Positions 35,240 to 43,486 of a stretch of DNA of 43,844 nucleotides are shown here, piece after piece (the first letter of the stretch is position 1; the number at the start of each line of letters is the position of its first letter). The notes beneath the pieces were generated by a model, which was not told where the DNA came from, did no database searches, and was given only the letters and a program-made list of their open reading frames with translations. A program made the position numbers and the translations under genes. The DNA is from Crocinitomicaceae bacterium. Its GTDB lineage: Bacteria; Bacteroidota; Bacteroidia; Flavobacteriales_D; Crocinitomicaceae. The stretch spans positions 1 to 43,844 of the forward strand of contig JAQWKT010000017.1 of the NCBI GenBank assembly GCA_029247685.1, given 5' to 3'.

Positions 35240-35770
35240 TTATTTTAATTGATCCGAAAAAACTTTTTTAAACTTTTCAAACTTGGGCCTTACAATAGCC
35301 TGGCAATATCCATTTTGAGGATTATTTAAAAAATAGTCCTGATGGTATGATTCAGCAGGAAAAAAATTATTTATCGGACTAATTTCTGTGACAATTTTTG
35401 AATCCCAAACTTCATTTTCAATTAATTTATTTTTGTAAAAAATGGATTTCTCTTTTTGAGAATCGTCATGAAAAAAAACAACCGAACGATACTGAGTTCC
35501 TATATCATTCCCTTGTCTATTGAGTTGTGTAGGGTCATGAACAAACCAAAAAACCCGCAATAATTCCTCATAAGAAATAATTGATTCATCATAAATAATT
35601 CTAATCACTTCAGCATGCCCAGTTTGACCAGTACATATTTCTTCATAGCTTGGGTTTTGGGTATTTCCACCAGCATACGCTGGAAAAACATCTTGAACTC
35701 CTTTTAGAGTTTTAAAGCAGGCTTCTGAACACCAAAAACACCCAGTTCCAAATGTGGCTAATGATTGCAT
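35240..35770 (-). CDS. msrA: Peptide-methionine (S)-S-oxide reductase MsrA
   Basis: Reduces the S-epimer of methionine sulfoxide in proteins. The 176-residue protein shows the catalytic motif GTGCFWCSEACF (Cys11) and GVQDVFPAYAGGNTQNPSYE. TGHAEVIRIIYD, FWFVHDPTQLNRQGNDIGTQ and YHQDYFLNNPQNGYC follow in the family order. Length is normal. There is no signal peptide, so it is cytoplasmic. No MsrB domain is fused or adjacent. It is read in the same direction as the thiolase operon, with 84 bases between them and a separate -7 box for the thiolase. Confidence 0.96.
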   Translation of the reverse strand: MQSLATFGTGCFWCSEACFKTLKGVQDVFPAYAGGNTQNPSYEEICTGQTGHAEVIRIIYDESIISYEELLRVFWFVHDPTQLNRQGNDIGTQYRSVVFFHDDSQKEKSIFYKNKLIENEVWDSKIVTEISPINNFFPAESYHQDYFLNNPQNGYCQAIVRPKFEKFKKVFSDQLK

Positions 35771-35891
35771 TTTAAAAAAATTTATCTAAAAATAACAAAT
35801 GAAAAAAGGAAGAGTTTAATTTATTTAAAATAATGTTCATTTTTTGTTTATAACGCAATTTTATTTAGGATAATAATTCAATGAATTACAT

Positions 35892-35899
35892 TAAATTTG
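35892..35899 (+). promoter_or_regulatory. Candidate -7 box for carB
   Basis: TAAATTTG, an exact TAnnTTTG match, 40 bases upstream of the carB start. No clear -33 TTTG is present. The 169-base msrA-carB spacer otherwise holds only AT-rich sequence; no riboswitch or attenuator fold was recognised. Confidence 0.35.
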
Positions 35900-35939
35900 C
35901 AATCGTATTTTTATTTAAAAATCTTTATATAATTCAATT

Positions 35940-38756
35940 ATGCCAAAAGATACTTCTATAAAGTCAGTTTTAATAATCGGTAGTGGACCAATTGTGATTG
36001 GCCAAGCATGCGAATTTGATTACTCTGGATCTCAAGCTTCTAGATCTCTTCGTGAAGAAGGTATCGAAGTGACCCTAATAAATTCAAATCCTGCAACCAT
36101 TATGACCGATAAAGTTGTTGCAGATAATATTTATTTATTGCCATTAGAAGTAAGTAGCATTAAACAAATTTTGGAAAAACATCAAATTGATGCAGTTCTC
36201 CCAACAATGGGTGGTCAAACAGCACTTAACCTATGTATTGAATGTGAAAAAACTGGATTATGGGAAGATTATAACGTAAGAACTGTTGGGGTAAATACAG
36301 ATGCAATTGAAATTACAGAAAACAGGGAGGCATTTAGAGACTTGATGACTGAAATTGGGATTCCAATGGCACCTCAAGAAACTGCTAAATCCTTCTTAGA
36401 AGGAAAAGAAATCGCTCAAAAATTTGGTTTTCCTTTATGCATTAGACCTTCGTATACACTTGGTGGATCGGGTGCATCTATTATTTATGATAAAGCTGAC
36501 TTTGACAACTTGCTTGAAAGAGGATTAAAACTTTCTCCCATTCATGAGGTAATGATAGATAAAGCATTGCTAGGATGGAAAGAATTCGAATTAGAACTAT
36601 TAAGAGATGCAAATGACAATGTGGTTATTATTTGTTCTATTGAAAATTTTGATCCCATGGGAATTCATACTGGAGATTCTATTACTGTTGCTCCTGCTAT
36701 GACTCTATCCGATACAACTTTTCAACGAATGAGAAACATGGCCATTAAAATGATGCGTTCTATTGGAGATTTTGCAGGAGGATGTAACGTTCAATTTGCC
36801 GTTTCTCCAGATGACAACGAAGATATAATTGCTATTGAAATAAATCCAAGAGTATCTAGATCTTCTGCTTTAGCTTCAAAAGCTACAGGATACCCTATTG
36901 CTAAAATAGCTTCTAAACTAGCTATAGGTTACCATTTAGATGAATTAAAAAATCAAATAACAAAAACTACATCTGCTCTTTTTGAACCAACTCTAGACTA
37001 TGTAATCGTTAAGATTCCAAGATGGAACTTTAATAAATTTCATGGAACTAAAAGAGAACTTGGTCTACAAATGAAATCGGTTGGAGAAGTAATGGGAATA
37101 GGCAGGTCTTTTCAAGAAGCACTTCAAAAAGCATGTCAATCTCTTGAAATAAACAGAAATGGTTTAGGTGCTGACGGAAAAGAATTAACCAATCAAAATG
37201 AAATTCTTCACTCTTTATCTAATCCAAGTTGGAATAGATTGTTTCATATCCATGATGCTATAAAGCTTGGAATACCGTTTAAGACCATCATGGAAAAGAC
37301 CAAAATTGACATTTGGTTTTTAAAACAAATTGAAGAGCTAATTAATTTAGAAAAAGAGATTGAACAATATCACATCGGAAACATTCCAAAAGATTTATTC
37401 TTCAATGCCAAACAAAAAGGATATGCAGATAGGCAAATAGCGCACATGTTGAGATGCTTAGAATCCGAAGTGTTTAAGAAAAGAAATGAGTTAAATATCA
37501 AGCGAGTTTATAAATTGGTCGATAGTTGTGCTGCAGAATTTGCTGCAAAGACCCCATATTATTATTCCACATTTGAACTCGAAAATGAAAGCATTGTATC
37601 CGATAGAAAAAAAGTGGTTGTTTTAGGATCAGGCCCTAATCGAATTGGCCAAGGAATTGAATTTGATTACAGCTGTGTTCATGGAGTTTTAGCCGCAAAA
37701 GAATGTGGATACGAAACCATTATGATTAATTGCAATCCAGAAACTGTTTCTACGGATTTTGATACTGCCGATAAACTATATTTTGAACCGGTTTTCTGGG
37801 AACACATTTACGATATAATTCTTCATGAAAAACCAGAAGGAGTTATTGTACAATTAGGAGGACAAACAGCACTTAAACTTGCCGAAAAACTGAATAGATA
37901 TGGCATAAAAGTGCTTGGAACAAGTTTTGATGCTTTAGATTTAGCAGAGGATCGAGGACGATTTTCCCATCTTTTAGAAAAAAACGATATCCCATTTCCA
38001 AAATACGGAGTAGTGGAAAGCGCTGAACAAGCCATTGAGTTGTCTAATGATTTAGGTTTTCCACTTTTGGTGAGGCCCTCTTATGTTCTTGGTGGACAAA
38101 AAATGAAGATTGTTATTAACAAAGAGGAATTAGAACATCATGTCGTAGATATTCTTGCTGAAATGGGAGACAATCAAATTCTGCTAGATCATTTTTTATC
38201 TGGAGCTATTGAAGCAGAAGCAGATGCTATTTGTGATGGAGAAAATGTCTACATTATTGGGATAATGCAACACATTGAACCTGCCGGGATTCATTCTGGG
38301 GATTCATATGCCGTTCTTCCCCCATATAATTTAGGCGATTTTGTAATTCAACAAATTGAAGATATTACCACCAAATTAGCTTTAGAATTAAATACTGTAG
38401 GCCTAATTAATATTCAATTTGCTATAAAAGATGACCAAGTTTATGTTATTGAAGCAAACCCTAGAGCTTCTAGAACAGTTCCATTCATCGCTAAAGCATA
38501 CAATGAGCCTTACGTTAATTATGCGGCAAAAATCATGTTGGGAGAGAAAAAAGTAAGCGACTTTAACTTTACCCCTAAAAAGGAAGGGTATGCAATAAAA
38601 ATACCTGTTTTTTCATACGAAAAATTTCCAGATGTTAAAAAAGAACTTGGACCCGAAATGAAGTCTACTGGAGAAGCTATTCGATTTATTAAAAACTTGA
38701 AAGATCCTTTTTTCAGAAAAATTTATTCTGAAAGAAACATGCATTTATCAAAATAA
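35940..38756 (+). CDS. carB: Carbamoyl-phosphate synthase large subunit, short form without allosteric domain
   Basis: Makes carbamoyl phosphate from bicarbonate, ammonia (delivered by CarA) and two ATP, for arginine and pyrimidine synthesis. Two homologous synthetase halves are visible. The first begins LIIGSGPIVIGQACEFDYSG and contains RPSYTLGGSGAS and IEINPRVSRSSALASKATGY. The second begins near residue 560 (VLGSGPNRIGQGIEFDYS) and contains RPSYVLGGQKM and EANPRASRTVPFIAKAYN. The protein ends at residue 938, just after LGPEMKSTGEAI. The about 130-residue C-terminal MGS-like domain that binds UMP and ornithine in E. coli (1073 residues) is absent. The frame is closed by a clean stop and coupled to the next gene, so this is not a truncation artefact. 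Short CarB forms are known in Flavobacteriia. carA is not in the window. Confidence 0.96.
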   Translation: MPKDTSIKSVLIIGSGPIVIGQACEFDYSGSQASRSLREEGIEVTLINSNPATIMTDKVVADNIYLLPLEVSSIKQILEKHQIDAVLPTMGGQTALNLCIECEKTGLWEDYNVRTVGVNTDAIEITENREAFRDLMTEIGIPMAPQETAKSFLEGKEIAQKFGFPLCIRPSYTLGGSGASIIYDKADFDNLLERGLKLSPIHEVMIDKALLGWKEFELELLRDANDNVVIICSIENFDPMGIHTGDSITVAPAMTLSDTTFQRMRNMAIKMMRSIGDFAGGCNVQFAVSPDDNEDIIAIEINPRVSRSSALASKATGYPIAKIASKLAIGYHLDELKNQITKTTSALFEPTLDYVIVKIPRWNFNKFHGTKRELGLQMKSVGEVMGIGRSFQEALQKACQSLEINRNGLGADGKELTNQNEILHSLSNPSWNRLFHIHDAIKLGIPFKTIMEKTKIDIWFLKQIEELINLEKEIEQYHIGNIPKDLFFNAKQKGYADRQIAHMLRCLESEVFKKRNELNIKRVYKLVDSCAAEFAAKTPYYYSTFELENESIVSDRKKVVVLGSGPNRIGQGIEFDYSCVHGVLAAKECGYETIMINCNPETVSTDFDTADKLYFEPVFWEHIYDIILHEKPEGVIVQLGGQTALKLAEKLNRYGIKVLGTSFDALDLAEDRGRFSHLLEKNDIPFPKYGVVESAEQAIELSNDLGFPLLVRPSYVLGGQKMKIVINKEELEHHVVDILAEMGDNQILLDHFLSGAIEAEADAICDGENVYIIGIMQHIEPAGIHSGDSYAVLPPYNLGDFVIQQIEDITTKLALELNTVGLINIQFAIKDDQVYVIEANPRASRTVPFIAKAYNEPYVNYAAKIMLGEKKVSDFNFTPKKEGYAIKIPVFSYEKFPDVKKELGPEMKSTGEAIRFIKNLKDPFFRKIYSERNMHLSK

Positions 38757-39007
38757 TGATAGAAGCCAGTTTAGTCGGGGTAATTAAAACAGTTTTAATT
38801 ATTTTAGGTTTTTTTGTTATCCTAAAGTTTGTTGGAAAGATATTAATTCTTAAAAGAAATCTTGCAGAGGAAGAAAGCTTTGTAAAAGAAAAGAAAAACC
38901 AGGAAGCTAAAAAAAAATATATAAATAAAAATTTGGGGAAAACAACTATTTTAAAATCTACAAAAAGTAAGGATGTCCAAGATGTTGAACACGAAGAATT
39001 ATCATAA
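38756..39007 (+). CDS. DUF4834-like small membrane protein
   Basis: An 83-residue protein with one N-terminal membrane helix (about residues 8-30, VIKTVLIILGFFVILKFVGK) and a charged Lys/Glu-rich cytoplasmic tail. It resembles the Bacteroidota DUF4834 family in size and layout. Its ATG overlaps the carB stop by one base, and its stop lies one base before the next gene, so it is firmly part of the carB transcript. Function unknown. Confidence 0.7.
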   Translation: MIEASLVGVIKTVLIILGFFVILKFVGKILILKRNLAEEESFVKEKKNQEAKKKYINKNLGKTTILKSTKSKDVQDVEHEELS

Positions 39008-39008
39008 A

Positions 39009-40769
39009 ATGAAAATTTACCATAATCCAAGATGCACAAAAAGTAGAATTGCCTTAAAAGCGATAACAGATAGAGGGCTACAAGTAGAAATTGTAGAATA
39101 TTTGAAAACTCCTATTGCAGAAGAAGAATTAGCAAATATATTGCGCATTTTAAAAGTGGATATTCAAGAAATAATTAGAAAAAACGAAAAAATATTTAAA
39201 GAAAGTTTTAAAGGGAAAACCTTAACTAAAAAAGAATGGATTACCGTTTTATGTGCAAATCCTAAATTAATTCAAAGGCCAATTTTAATATCAGATAATG
39301 TTGCTAGTATTGCAAGAGATGAGCTAGAACTTAATTCCTTTTTAAACAATTTAGAGCACAAACCCTTAATGCAAACAAAATATATTGATCTTATAGAACA
39401 AACATTCGATTTTCCTCAAGACGAATTTAAATTGGTTGATCACTGCCTTAGGTTTCATAAACTTAATTTAATGGAATTAATTAAAAAGCATGGCACACCA
39501 TTAAAATTCAATTATTTACCAAAAATTTCAGAAAATATAAACTCCTGTATACAATGGTTTAATAATTCTATTAAAAAAACAAATTATACAGGAAATTACT
39601 TTTACTCCTATTGTACTAAAAGCAGTCATTTTTCTTTTGTTATCGAGGAGGTTTTAAAAAACCAAGTTCATATTGAAACCTCATCTGCCGTTGACATATC
39701 TATTATTCAACATTTATATAAAGATGGAAAGATAAAAAAAGGAACTTATATTATATGTAATGGCTATAAACCAAAAGATTACATTTCTAAAATAGGCGAA
39801 TTAATTGATCAAACAGACCTTTTTGTTATTTCAGTAATAGATAACACCGAAGAACTTAGCCAGTTACTTCAAACAACGGATAAAAAAATTAACATCGGAA
39901 TTAGAATTGCCTCTGAAGAATCTCCACAATTTACTTTTTATACTTCCAGACTTGGAATTCGATATAAAGACATTATCCCTTTTTTCAAGAAGGAGATTAA
40001 ACCAGATCCGCGAGTTAATTTAACTATGCTTCACTTTTTCATTAATACTGGAATCAATGATAATTCGTATTATTGGAGCGAATTAACTAAATGTCTAGAC
40101 GTCTATTCAGAATTAAAAAAAATAAACCCTGAATTAAAATCACTAAACATTGGCGGAGGTTTTCCTATAAAGAACTCTCTTGGATTTGACTTTGATTATC
40201 AATATATCATTACAGAAATCATTGAAAAAATAAAAAAAACATGTGATAAACATAAAATTAAGGAACCCGATATTTTTACAGAATTTGGCTCATTTACGGT
40301 TGGAGAAAGTGGCGGTGCTATCTTTGAGGTCATTCATCAAAAGCAACAAAATGATCGTGAAAAATGGAACATGATTGATTCATCATTTATGACCAATCTA
40401 CCTGATACGTGGTCAATTAATAAACGATTTATTATGCTTCCCATTAATCGATGGAACAAAGACTACGAACATGTTTTACTAGGAGGACTTACTTGTGACA
40501 GCGATGATTTTTATAATTCGGAGCAACATACTAATTCAATATACCTACCAAAATATGTAAAGGAAGAACCATTATTTATTGGATTTTTTAATACTGGAGC
40601 TTACCAAGAAAGCATTGGAGGGTATGGTGGACTTAAACATTGTCTAATTCCAGAACCAAAACATGTAATTATAAAGAAAGATTCCACAGGAAATATTACC
40701 ACAGAAGTTTTTAATGAAGAACAAAGTCCACAAAATTTTTTATCCATTTTAGGTTATAATAATTCTTAA
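39009..40769 (+). CDS. Fusion of ArsC/Spx-family thioredoxin-fold domain and arginine decarboxylase
   Basis: One 586-residue frame joins two proteins. Residues 1 to about 115 are an ArsC-family domain: MKIYHNPRCTKSRIALKAI with the active-site Cys9, then VEYLKTP, IRKNEKIFKESFKGK and NPKLIQRPILI with the conserved Arg-Pro. From Met121 follows a complete fold-III PLP arginine decarboxylase, starting MQTKYIDLIEQTFDFPQDEF: PLP lysine Lys204 in YCTKSSHFSF, FYTSRLGIRY, LNIGGGFPIKN (phosphate binding), EFGSFTVGESGG, and LLGGLTCDSDDFY with the active-site Cys. It ends at the usual family C terminus. The decarboxylase would make agmatine for polyamines. I know both halves as separate flavobacterial proteins. 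The retained Met121 at 39369 could also initiate a stand-alone enzyme. It starts one base after the DUF4834 stop, downstream of carB. The ATG at 39009 is preferred over 38973, which lies inside the upstream gene. Confidence 0.88.
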   Translation: MKIYHNPRCTKSRIALKAITDRGLQVEIVEYLKTPIAEEELANILRILKVDIQEIIRKNEKIFKESFKGKTLTKKEWITVLCANPKLIQRPILISDNVASIARDELELNSFLNNLEHKPLMQTKYIDLIEQTFDFPQDEFKLVDHCLRFHKLNLMELIKKHGTPLKFNYLPKISENINSCIQWFNNSIKKTNYTGNYFYSYCTKSSHFSFVIEEVLKNQVHIETSSAVDISIIQHLYKDGKIKKGTYIICNGYKPKDYISKIGELIDQTDLFVISVIDNTEELSQLLQTTDKKINIGIRIASEESPQFTFYTSRLGIRYKDIIPFFKKEIKPDPRVNLTMLHFFINTGINDNSYYWSELTKCLDVYSELKKINPELKSLNIGGGFPIKNSLGFDFDYQYIITEIIEKIKKTCDKHKIKEPDIFTEFGSFTVGESGGAIFEVIHQKQQNDREKWNMIDSSFMTNLPDTWSINKRFIMLPINRWNKDYEHVLLGGLTCDSDDFYNSEQHTNSIYLPKYVKEEPLFIGFFNTGAYQESIGGYGGLKHCLIPEPKHVIIKKDSTGNITTEVFNEEQSPQNFLSILGYNNS

Positions 40770-40771
40770 AA

Positions 40772-40804
40772 TTGGTTTCCATTTAATACATTAAACTATC
40801 TTTG
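40772..40804 (+). promoter_or_regulatory. Candidate promoter for the gene at 40829
   Basis: TTGG at 40772-40775 and TATCTTTG at 40797-40804 match Bacteroidota -33/-7 elements with a 21-base spacer. The -7 box ends 24 bases before the start codon. It lies directly after the decarboxylase stop and suggests that the downstream genes have their own promoter. Confidence 0.5.
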
Positions 40805-40828
40805 CATTGTTTTTTATATTCATTATAA

Positions 40829-41200
40829 ATGAAAGTTGACACAATATATTTACGATCGAGCACCATTTTCTCAAAAAAAGTTAGCAAATGGCTAAACAAT
40901 AAAGGAATTGATCCACTTTCTCTTGATGAAGACAAAAGAAATAATGCTATTTCCACTCTTGACGGATTAGTTATTTTCAATGAAAATCAGCACCTTCCTA
41001 AAGATATTGAATATTTAAAAATCCAATTTGATCAAAATCAAAAACCCGTCTACAAGGTTGACATAAATGGCACCCTTCGAGTTGGAGTTTCTAACTTCGC
41101 TCTATGGATTGAACAGAACAAATGCAAAAAAATGATGCTTGCTGGGTCGGATCAATTAGCAGATAACCCAAATTTAGAAAGATACCTTTTAAACATGTAA
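40829..41200 (+). CDS. Hypothetical protein upstream of hutH
   Basis: A 123-residue soluble protein, MKVDTIYLRSSTIFSKKVSK ... LDGLVIFNENQHLPKDIEYL ... VDINGTLRVGVSNFALWIEQ ... MMLAGSDQLADN. There is no signal peptide, membrane helix or recognised motif. It has its own promoter candidate and is followed at once by a long inverted repeat, so it may be a single-gene transcript. Function unknown. Confidence 0.7.
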   Translation: MKVDTIYLRSSTIFSKKVSKWLNNKGIDPLSLDEDKRNNAISTLDGLVIFNENQHLPKDIEYLKIQFDQNQKPVYKVDINGTLRVGVSNFALWIEQNKCKKMMLAGSDQLADNPNLERYLLNM

Positions 41201-41240
41201 AAAATATATTTATGAATCTTTCTATTCATAAATATATTTT
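41201..41240. terminator. Perfect 17-bp inverted repeat between the unknown gene and hutH
   Basis: AAAATATATTTATGAAT (41201-41217), loop CTTTCT, ATTCATAAATATATTTT (41224-41240), followed by CTTTTTTA. It begins directly after the stop codon of the upstream gene and 63 bases before the hutH start. The stem is all but GC-free, yet perfect over 17 pairs and followed by a T tract, so a terminator for the upstream gene is likely. An operator for hutH is the alternative. Confidence 0.6.
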
Positions 41241-41263
41241 CTTTTTTATTACTTTCACATTCC

Positions 41264-42745
41264 ATGAAAAATTTTGTTATTAATGGCCAACATATATCTC
41301 TCAAAGAGATTGAAAAGGTTATCAATTCAGACCTGCGTATTGAACTTGGAAAAAATGCGCAAAATGCCATTATTGATTGTCGAAATTATTTAGAAAATAA
41401 AATTGCTACTTCCAAAGAACTTCACTATGGAATAAACACTGGATTTGGCGCCTTATGTAATACTGCTATTTCCAATGAAGACTTAGCGAAACTACAGCGA
41501 AATCTTGTTCTATCTCATGCATGTGGAATGGGAGAATTCATTCCTAAAAGAATTGTTCGATTGATGATGCTTTTAAAAATTATTAGTTTATCTCATGGAC
41601 ATTCTGGCATCCAAAAAGAAACAGTAGATCGTCTTATTTTTCTTTACAATGAAAAAATAACGCCATTAGTTTTTGAACAAGGAAGCTTAGGTGCATCTGG
41701 AGACCTTGCTCCTTTAGCTCATCTTTCTTTGCCACTTATTGGAGAAGGAGATGTAATTTTTAAAGAAAAAAGAGTATCCTGTATATCTGTTCTTAAACTA
41801 TATGATAAAAAACCTTTAGTTCTCGGCGCAAAAGAAGGACTTGCTTTATTAAATGGAACACAATTTATGTGTGCATTCGCTATAGACTGCATAATTAAAT
41901 CCAATAAATTATGGCACAATTGGAACAAAATTGCTTCTTTATCCTTAGATGCATATGCCTGTAAATCTGAATCCTTTTTACCGCATCCAAATGAAATAAG
42001 AAAACAATCTGGACAAATTCAGACCGCTAAAGAAATCTCCTCCATTTTAAAAGGAAGCGACTTATTTACTAATAAAAAAGAACATGTTCAAGACCCATAT
42101 TCTTTTAGATGTATTCCACAAGTTCATGGAGCAACAAAAGACAGCCTTAATCATTTTGCAACTATCATTGAAAATGAGATAAATGCAGTAACTGACAATC
42201 CTACCATATTCGTTGAACAAGATCAAATTATATCGGGTGGAAATTTTCATGGACAACCTCTTGCATTAATATTAGATTTCATGGCTATTTCGATGGCAGA
42301 AATGGGCAACATTTCTGAAAGAAGAATCTTTAAATTAATTTCAGGAACTAGAAATTTACCTCCATTTTTAATTTCAAATCCTGGGCTAAATTCAGGTTTT
42401 ATGATCTCGCAATACACATGTGCTTCTATTGTGAGTCAAAACAAGCAACTTTGCACCCCTGCATCTATTGACAGTATTGACTCAAGTAATGGACAAGAAG
42501 ATCATGTTAGTATGGGGGCAAATGCAGCCACCAAACTGTTTAAGGTTATTGACAATTGCCATACAATCGCAGGAATTGAACTATTTATTGCTGCCCAAGC
42601 AATCGAATACCGAAGACCGGAGAAAAGTTCAACAATCATTGAAGATTTATTAAAAGATTTTCGAAAATTAGTGCCAATTGTTGAAGAAGACGTATTAATG
42701 GCAAGTCTACAAAGAAAAGCAAAGAGTTTTGTTGAGAAACTCTAA
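41264..42745 (+). CDS. hutH: Histidine ammonia-lyase
   Basis: Converts histidine to urocanate and ammonia. The 493-residue protein shows [10 protein letters not shown] near the N terminus, the MIO-forming triad Ala144-Ser145-Gly146 in [41 protein letters not shown] and [13 protein letters not shown]. The selectivity segment NLVLSHACG carries Ser84-His85, the pair typical of histidine rather than tyrosine or phenylalanine lyases. No hutU, hutI or hutG lies in the window, so the rest of the degradation pathway must be elsewhere, or urocanate is the product needed. A 17-bp inverted repeat precedes it, and trmD follows after ten bases. Confidence 0.93.
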   Translation: MKNFVINGQHISLKEIEKVINSDLRIELGKNAQNAIIDCRNYLENKIATSKELHYGINTGFGALCNTAISNEDLAKLQRNLVLSHACGMGEFIPKRIVRLMMLLKIISLSHGHSGIQKETVDRLIFLYNEKITPLVFEQGSLGASGDLAPLAHLSLPLIGEGDVIFKEKRVSCISVLKLYDKKPLVLGAKEGLALLNGTQFMCAFAIDCIIKSNKLWHNWNKIASLSLDAYACKSESFLPHPNEIRKQSGQIQTAKEISSILKGSDLFTNKKEHVQDPYSFRCIPQVHGATKDSLNHFATIIENEINAVTDNPTIFVEQDQIISGGNFHGQPLALILDFMAISMAEMGNISERRIFKLISGTRNLPPFLISNPGLNSGFMISQYTCASIVSQNKQLCTPASIDSIDSSNGQEDHVSMGANAATKLFKVIDNCHTIAGIELFIAAQAIEYRRPEKSSTIIEDLLKDFRKLVPIVEEDVLMASLQRKAKSFVEKL

Positions 42746-42755
42746 TCATAAATCC

Positions 42756-43430
42756 ATGAGAATTGATATTTTAACCATATTGCCTCAATTGATTGAGAGT
42801 CCCCTTTCTGACTCAATAATGCAAAGGGCACAAAATAAAGGTTGTATTGAAATTCACCTTCATGATATCCGAAATTATAGTGTCGATAAGCATAATCGTG
42901 TTGACGATTACCAATATGGAGGTGGAGCTGGAATGGTAATGAGTATAGAACCAATTGCAAGTTTAATTGATAAACTACAGCAAGAAAGGTCGTACGATGA
43001 AGTAATTTACATGTCACCCGATGGAGATCTTTTAAATCAAACAATGTGTAATCAATTATCTCTCTACAAAAACCTAATTATTTTATGTGGACACTATAAA
43101 GGGGTAGATGAAAGAATTAGAGAGCATTATATTACTAAAGAAATATCCATTGGATCGTATGTTTTGTCTGGTGGAGAATTAGCTGCTGCTGTTCTAACAG
43201 ACGCTATAACAAGACTTTTACCTGGGGTACTTAATAATGAAACTTCTGCGTTAACGGATAGTTTTCAGGATAATTTATTATCTCCACCAATCTATACACG
43301 ACCACCAAAATTTAAAGACTGGGAAGTTCCTCCAATTTTATTATCTGGGAATCAATCAGAAATAGAAAAGTGGAGAGAAAACAAAGCACTTGAACGAACA
43401 AAAAAAAGGAGACCCGATTTATTGGATTAA
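42756..43430 (+). CDS. trmD: tRNA (guanine-N1)-methyltransferase TrmD
   Basis: Makes m1G37 in tRNAs reading CUN, CCN and CGG, which prevents +1 frameshifting. The SPOUT-fold protein starts [20 protein letters not shown] (about 224 residues) and shows [13 protein letters not shown]. The trefoil-knot SAM site is seen as [12 protein letters not shown] and [16 protein letters not shown]. The C-terminal part contains [12 protein letters not shown], which is normal for the family. The start at 42756 is chosen because the upstream ATG at 42729 lies inside hutH and adds nine unconserved residues. No rpsP, rimM or rplS neighbours are present, so this is not the classical trmD operon. Confidence 0.95.
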   Translation: MRIDILTILPQLIESPLSDSIMQRAQNKGCIEIHLHDIRNYSVDKHNRVDDYQYGGGAGMVMSIEPIASLIDKLQQERSYDEVIYMSPDGDLLNQTMCNQLSLYKNLIILCGHYKGVDERIREHYITKEISIGSYVLSGGELAAAVLTDAITRLLPGVLNNETSALTDSFQDNLLSPPIYTRPPKFKDWEVPPILLSGNQSEIEKWRENKALERTKKRRPDLLD

Positions 43431-43486
43431 GGAATATAAATCATTCATGAACTTTAGTTAATTTCGCAATAGATATTTAGTAGCAG

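Noticed and set aside
40232-40239. A8 run in the decarboxylase as a possible frameshift site
   Set aside because: The conserved protein continues in the same frame on both sides, so the run is intact.
41264-42745. Tyrosine or phenylalanine ammonia-lyase instead of HutH
   Set aside because: The selectivity segment reads Ser-His (NLVLSHACG), as in histidine lyases, and no aryl-polyene or pigment genes are adjacent.
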